NCBI GenBank assembly: GCA_900552455.1
Contig: URZX01000041.1
Coordinates: 1-16,828, forward strand
Origin: an uncultured Peptococcaceae bacterium
GTDB taxonomy: Bacteria; Bacillota; Peptococcia; Peptococcales; Peptococcaceae
Reading direction: 5' to 3'
Length of the DNA stretch: 16,828 bases
The notes beneath the pieces are model-generated. The model made no database searches and was not told the origin of the DNA. It worked only from the letters and a program-made list of their open reading frames with translations. A program made the position numbers and the translations under genes. Positions 14,347 through 16,828 of this stretch are shown piece by piece. How positions within the stretch are numbered: position 1 is the first letter of the stretch; each line of letters begins with the position of its first letter.

Positions 14347-14426
14347 GTTGACGTGCTCAGCGCAGCGACTGTTATCTTTGACAAACGTTGCGCATTATCC
14401 GCAAACCTTGCGCAGAGCAGCAGAAA

Positions 14427-14490
14427 ACCTCCTACCTCCTACCTGCGGACAAGCGACAGCGCGTCCGCCCCGCAGGGCTACCTCCTACCT
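14427..14490 (-). repeat. TAGGAGG-repeat element, copy 2 (inverted)
   Basis: ACCTCCTACCTCCTACCT (14427-14444) is the exact reverse complement of 14282-14299, and ACCTCCTACCT (14480-14490) that of 14336-14346. The core between them contains GCGGAC/GTCCGC. Read on the minus strand the element has the same plan as copy 1: AGGTAGGAGGTAGCC, palindromic core, GCAGGTAGGAGGT. Confidence 0.8.
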
Positions 14491-14900
14491 GAGCGGCGGC
14501 TTTCATCGTCGTGTGTGCCGATTTCTGAAATGTTCTCAATGAATTTCTGCAAGCCGCTCACCGGTGCGCCTAAGCGTTCGAGATTCTCGATGACGGAAGC
14601 CAGCTCCATGACGAGGTAGCCGAGGTAGAGGACGATGAGGGCGATGAGGCCGGTATCGGCGGGGATGAGGGCGGAAACGGGGATGCAGAGGGTGAGGACG
14701 AGGATCGAGGCGAGCTTGCGCAGGATGCCGTCGATGCCGCGCCCACTGGTGAACTTTACGCTGGGATCGCGCCAGGCGGCGAGACTTCCGAGAAGAAAGT
14801 CAAGGGCCATGGTGAGACAGAGAAGGGCGAGCAGGTAGAGGGCTTTGCCCTCTGTGGTGCTGGCGGCCTGCGCGAGGGTTTGGAACAGTTGCTGAGGCAT
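14478..14900 (-). CDS. Phage-type holin (toxin secretion/phage lysis holin, phage_holin_4 family)
   Basis: 140 residues. About three hydrophobic segments are visible, around residues 20-42, 63-80 and 82-103. The family-typical DFLLGSLAAWRDPSVKFTSGRGIDGILRKLASIL (about 34-67) sits in the first half, and the tail is charged. The fold is that of the holins found beside amidases in Bacillota phages, and also of TcdE-like proteins used for toxin release. AAGGTGA precedes the ATG. The endolysin lies downstream on the same strand after a 238-bp gap filled by the TAGGAGG elements. The gene's 3' end overlaps copy 2 of the repeat, so the last codons (SRRSGRR) are encoded by repeat DNA. Confidence 0.85.
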   Translation of the reverse strand: MPQQLFQTLAQAASTTEGKALYLLALLCLTMALDFLLGSLAAWRDPSVKFTSGRGIDGILRKLASILVLTLCIPVSALIPADTGLIALIVLYLGYLVMELASVIENLERLGAPVSGLQKFIENISEIGTHDDESRRSGRR

Positions 14901-14917
14901 GGGTCACCTTCTTTCTT

Positions 14918-14946
14918 TTGACACGTGTTATTCTATGTGTTATAAT
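14918..14946 (+). promoter_or_regulatory. Consensus promoter of hicAB
   Basis: Perfect TTGACA (14918-14923), 17-nt spacer and TATAAT (14941-14946). The spacer starts with the palindrome ACACGTGT (14921-14928), and TGTTAT is repeated 12 bp apart (14926-14931 and 14938-14943). Either could be an autorepressor site for HicB. It is divergent from the holin start 18 bp away. Confidence 0.8.
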
Positions 14947-14967
14947 GGAGCTGCAGGAGGTGGGGAT

Positions 14968-15165
14968 ATGAAGTCATATTCTTCCCGAGAAATCCTGAAG
15001 ATGCTTGCGGCGGACGGCTGGTATGAGATCGAATGTGTGGGCAGCCACCATCAGTTTCGCCATCCGACGAAGCCGGGCAAGGTGACGCTGAAGCACCCGG
15101 TCAAGGACATTCCACCAAAAACGCTGCGGAGCATCGAAAAACAGTCAGGGCTCAAGTTTTCTTGA
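14968..15165 (+). CDS. hicA: HicA-family toxin (mRNA interferase)
   Basis: 65 residues, the usual HicA size. The double-stranded-RNA-binding-like fold is recognisable from SSREILKMLAADGWYEIECVGSHHQFRHPTKPGKVTLKHP, with the catalytic histidine in GSHHQF. HicA degrades mRNA independently of the ribosome and is neutralised by HicB. An upstream in-frame start at 14899 lies before the promoter, so the ATG at 14968 with AGGAGG at 14955-14960 is the real one. The toxin gene comes first, the normal order in hicAB. The active-site residues are intact. Confidence 0.92.
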   Translation: MKSYSSREILKMLAADGWYEIECVGSHHQFRHPTKPGKVTLKHPVKDIPPKTLRSIEKQSGLKFS

Positions 15166-15195
15166 GCCTCTGGCGCTAATAAGGAGGTTCAGCTC

Positions 15196-15603
15196 ATGAG
15201 CAAATTGCCTGATCGCTATTGTTATCCTGCTGTGTTGACGTATGAGGACGGTTACGATATTGCGGTAGAATTTCCGGATCTTGAGGTTGCGACGAGCGGC
15301 GCCGATGATGAAGAGGCGCTCTTTTCGGCGCGGGAGCTGTTGGGGCTTGTGCTGTATGGCATGGAGCGAGACGGGGAAGATATTCCTGAGCCATCTGCGC
15401 TGAAAGAGGTGCCCCTTGAAGAAAACGAGCGCGCTGTGCTGGTGGATGTGTATATGCCGTCGATTCGCATGGCGGCGGTGAACCGGTCGGTCAATCGCAC
15501 GGTGACGCTGCCGGCGTGGCTGAATGCGAAGGCGATGGAATGCGGGATCAATTTCTCCCAGGTGCTGCAGGAGGCGCTGAAGGAAAAGCTGCATCTGGCC
15601 TGA
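15196..15603 (+). CDS. hicB: HicB-family antitoxin
   Basis: 135 residues. The N-terminal partial RNase-H-like domain (YPAVLTYEDGYDIAVEFPDLEVATSGADDEEALFSARELL, about 10-50) is the part that binds HicA. The C-terminal NRTVTLPAWLNAKAMECGINFSQVLQEALKEKL (about 100-132) is a ribbon-helix-helix DNA-binding region, which would let it repress the promoter at 14918. AAGGAGG lies at 15181-15187. The gap to hicA is 30 nt. No terminator is seen after it, so transcription may continue into the next toxin-antitoxin pair 50 nt downstream. Confidence 0.92.
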   Translation: MSKLPDRYCYPAVLTYEDGYDIAVEFPDLEVATSGADDEEALFSARELLGLVLYGMERDGEDIPEPSALKEVPLEENERAVLVDVYMPSIRMAAVNRSVNRTVTLPAWLNAKAMECGINFSQVLQEALKEKLHLA

Positions 15604-15653
15604 AGCTGGTAGCCTCTGTTTAACTTGACATTTGAAGTAATAGGAGGCGCGCT

Positions 15654-15827
15654 ATGTATATCAAAGATGAAATCACCTATGCTGGCGAGCCGGAGCTGCT
15701 ATACGAAGACAGCGCTCCTGTCGAGGAGTACGACCTGAAATGCTACGAAGAAGCGATGAAGGCCTATAGGGAGGATCCTGTGACCTATTCGCTGGACGAG
15801 GTTGAGCGGGAGCTGGGTCTGAGATGA
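15654..15827 (+). CDS. Small acidic antitoxin-like protein (RelB/ParD-like partner)
   Basis: 57 residues (MYIKDEITYAGEPELLYEDS... ending LDEVERELGLR), strongly acidic. Family membership cannot be fixed from sequence alone. TAGGAGG lies 6 nt upstream, and the stop overlaps the start of a RelE-type toxin gene by 4 nt (ATGA), exactly as in the dinJ-yafQ pair. The C-terminal YSLDEVERELG is like the short toxin-binding tails of RelB proteins, but the protein is shorter than usual and an N-terminal DNA-binding domain is not evident. The gene appears intact although its partner carries a stop codon. Confidence 0.75.
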   Translation: MYIKDEITYAGEPELLYEDSAPVEEYDLKCYEEAMKAYREDPVTYSLDEVERELGLR

Positions 15828-16108
15828 CACAGTATCATGTCGATTTTACCAAAGCGGCGCTGAAGGAATTAAAAAAGCTCGATCGCCATACCGCAGCGTT
15901 CATCCTCGGCTAGATCCGCAAAAATCTCGAAGGCACCACCGATCCGCGCCGCCACGGCAAGCCGCTGACAGGGAACCTTGCTGACAGGTGGCGTTATCGC
16001 GTCGGAGATTATCGCCTGCTGCCAGAGATCCGCGACGACGAGATCCTCATCATGATCGTTGGCGTCGGCCACCGGCGGGAGATCTACAGACGGGAGATTT
16101 ACAAATGA
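15824..16108 (+). pseudogene. RelE/ParE-family toxin interrupted by an in-frame amber codon
   Basis: Read from ATG 15824 the frame gives 29 codons (MTQYHVDFTKAALKELKKLD...), then TAG at 15911-15913. It continues in the same frame for 64 more codons to TGA at 16106 with full RelE similarity: IRKNLEGTTDPRRHGKPL, GNLADRWRYRVGDYRLL and VGHRREIYRREIYK. Relatives often have tryptophan at this position (FILxWIRKNLEG), so a single TGG-to-TAG change is likely. No good internal start follows. DYRLLPEI also has proline where alanine is usual. The toxin is therefore probably dead unless the amber codon is read through. A terminator follows at 16115-16140. Confidence 0.85.
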
Positions 16109-16266
16109 TGCAAAACGCTCGCTGCGGCGGGCGTTTTTTTGTGGCATCTCCAGTCACTCTGTGAATCCATCTCCTTCAGCCCCAGCGTGCGGATCTCCGC
16201 CAGCGCCGCCGCGCTCAGCCCCTGCTCATGCAGCAGATCGTTCAACGTCAAAAACCGCTTCATCAT
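16099..16266 (-). CDS. Small hypothetical protein or 5' remnant
   Basis: 55 residues (MMKRFLTLNDLLHEQGLSAA..., then ALAEIRTLGLKEMDSQSDW). GGGAGGAA lies close before the double ATG at 16266/16263, so translation is plausible. The first 40 residues look like a soluble helical protein. The last 15 are read back through the terminator and the end of the RelE pseudogene, so the frame may have lost its natural 3' end. No family recognised. Confidence 0.4.
   Translation of the reverse strand: MMKRFLTLNDLLHEQGLSAAALAEIRTLGLKEMDSQSDWRCHKKTPAAASVLHHL
16115..16140 (+). terminator. Terminator after the third toxin-antitoxin pair
   Basis: Stem ACGCTCGC (16115-16122) / GCGGGCGT (16127-16134) with one G-U pair and loop TGCG, followed by seven or more T. 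Confidence 0.8.
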
Positions 16267-16371
16267 TGGAAATTCCTCCCTGTTTTTCACACATACACAT
16301 CAACCGCAGCCTCCAGCAAGCCCCCCGGCGGCCACCGATCATCAAAAACAGTTTCCCACATCAGAAAAATA

Positions 16372-16380
16372 TGGTATACT
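16372..16380 (+). promoter_or_regulatory. Extended -10 promoter upstream of the microsatellite unit
   Basis: TGGTATACT, identical to the -10 element of the ATP-grasp operon. It starts a short unit that ends at the hairpin 16555-16604. Confidence 0.5.
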
Positions 16381-16437
16381 ACAGCAAGGAACCCTCCACA
16401 TTTCCTAAAAATATTCTCACGAAAGGATTGACACCCC

Positions 16438-16518
<81 letters not shown>

Positions 16519-16554
16519 GTCCGTCCTTTTTTAACCCATCCCCATACAAATTAA

Positions 16555-16604
16555 ACGCACAGAAAACACCGCTCCCCGCGAGCGGTGCTTTCTGTGCGTT
16601 TTTG
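16555..16604. terminator. Strong bipartite hairpin terminator
   Basis: Outer stem ACGCACAGAAA (16555-16565) / TTTCTGTGCGT (16589-16599) and inner stem CACCGCT (16567-16573) / AGCGGTG (16581-16587), then TTTTTG on the plus strand. It ends the unit begun at 16372. Confidence 0.85.
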
Positions 16605-16774
16605 CGTTTGCAGAAAAATAGCGCGCCAGCCTCAGCGGCGAAATCGCCACCCCCCAGCAAAATCCCCATCCGCGCCACTATCATCCAACAACCATTTTTC
16701 ACCTGACATCTCATTCACCCCTTGCAGCTGTTGTAGAGAAAACCCACCAGAAATAAAATCCCCTCGCTAAAAAT
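16605..16774. other. Gap between terminator and right IS, no confident gene
   Basis: A minus-strand 25-codon frame (MSGEKWLLDD..., about 16628-16705) has an AAGGGGTGA site before its ATG but no recognisable family. The rest shows no promoter or repeat. Together with 16267-16437, which holds only the promoter above, this stretch is otherwise unassigned. Confidence 0.4.
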
Positions 16775-16828
16775 TGAACTGTCCCCCAAAAGTTGGACAC
16801 TATAAAAATTAAATAGCTTGTTTTGCTA
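16775..16828 (+). mobile_element. Left terminus of an IS3-family insertion sequence (partial)
   Basis: TGAACTGTCCCCCAAAAG followed by TTGGACAC is the typical left inverted repeat of IS3/IS150-group elements. Only 54 bp lie in the window, before any transposase start. Together with the right end at 1-52, both elements would be in the same orientation. Confidence 0.65.

Noticed and set aside
14281..14490. A CRISPR array, because a repeated motif alternates with cores of about 30 bp
   Set aside because: There are only two units, in opposite orientations, with palindromic cores and no cas genes; an inverted repeat element explains it better.
15625..15653. A promoter for the third toxin-antitoxin pair based on TTGACA at 15625
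   Set aside because: No -10-like hexamer lies 16-18 nt downstream; that position holds the GC-rich end of the ribosome binding region.

Overview
The window looks like a stretch of chromosome from a GC-rich anaerobic Bacillota. The genes have strong AGGAGG-type ribosome binding sites and frequent TGnTATAAT-type extended -10 promoters. The lantibiotic-immunity ABC type, the ATP-grasp carboxylate-amine ligase and the holin-4/amidase pair are also typical of that phylum. I cannot name the genus; Negativicutes or Eubacteriales are both possible. Both edges (1-52 and 16775-16828) look like the right and left termini of IS3-family insertion sequences, so the window is the DNA lying between two IS copies. 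That fits either a contig bounded by repeats or a real IS-flanked segment.

Layout. 120-688 (-): a DinJ/RelB-YafQ toxin-antitoxin pair. 858-5805 (+): a compact six-gene operon. It encodes a LanFEG-type lantibiotic/antimicrobial-peptide ABC exporter (ATPase plus two permeases), an OmpR-family response regulator, a sensor histidine kinase and a small nitroreductase, and it ends in a terminator. No lantibiotic biosynthesis gene is present, so this is a self-contained sensing-and-resistance module like the stand-alone Cpr system of Clostridioides difficile. 5972-8284 (+): two tandem 369-residue opine-dehydrogenase-family genes, each with its own extended -10 promoter. 8368-8868 (-): a GNAT acetyltransferase bracketed by exact 19-bp AT-rich inverted repeats. 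8952-10702 (-): a CBS-pair protein and an ATP-grasp ligase in one operon. 10835-13287 (+): an FAD-dependent dehydrogenase (COG2509 type) and a CorA-family transporter, whose strand composition is opposite to the rest of the window. 13296-13555: AT-rich heptamer repeats around a large hairpin. 13550-14900 (-): an Amidase_2 endolysin and a holin, separated by an unusual inverted pair of TAGGAGG-repeat elements. 14968-15603 (+): HicAB. 15654-16108 (+): a third toxin-antitoxin pair whose RelE-type toxin carries an in-frame amber stop. 16372-16604: a small transcription unit with promoter, terminator and a (ACGC)12 microsatellite, lying next to the right-hand IS.

The left half is an ordinary resistance and metabolic region. 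The right half is accessory in character: three toxin-antitoxin loci, a lysis pair without other phage genes, several short-repeat families and IS ends. No RNA genes or CRISPR arrays were seen. The features I find least explained are the heptamer repeat families, the local strand-composition flip and the tetranucleotide microsatellite unit.
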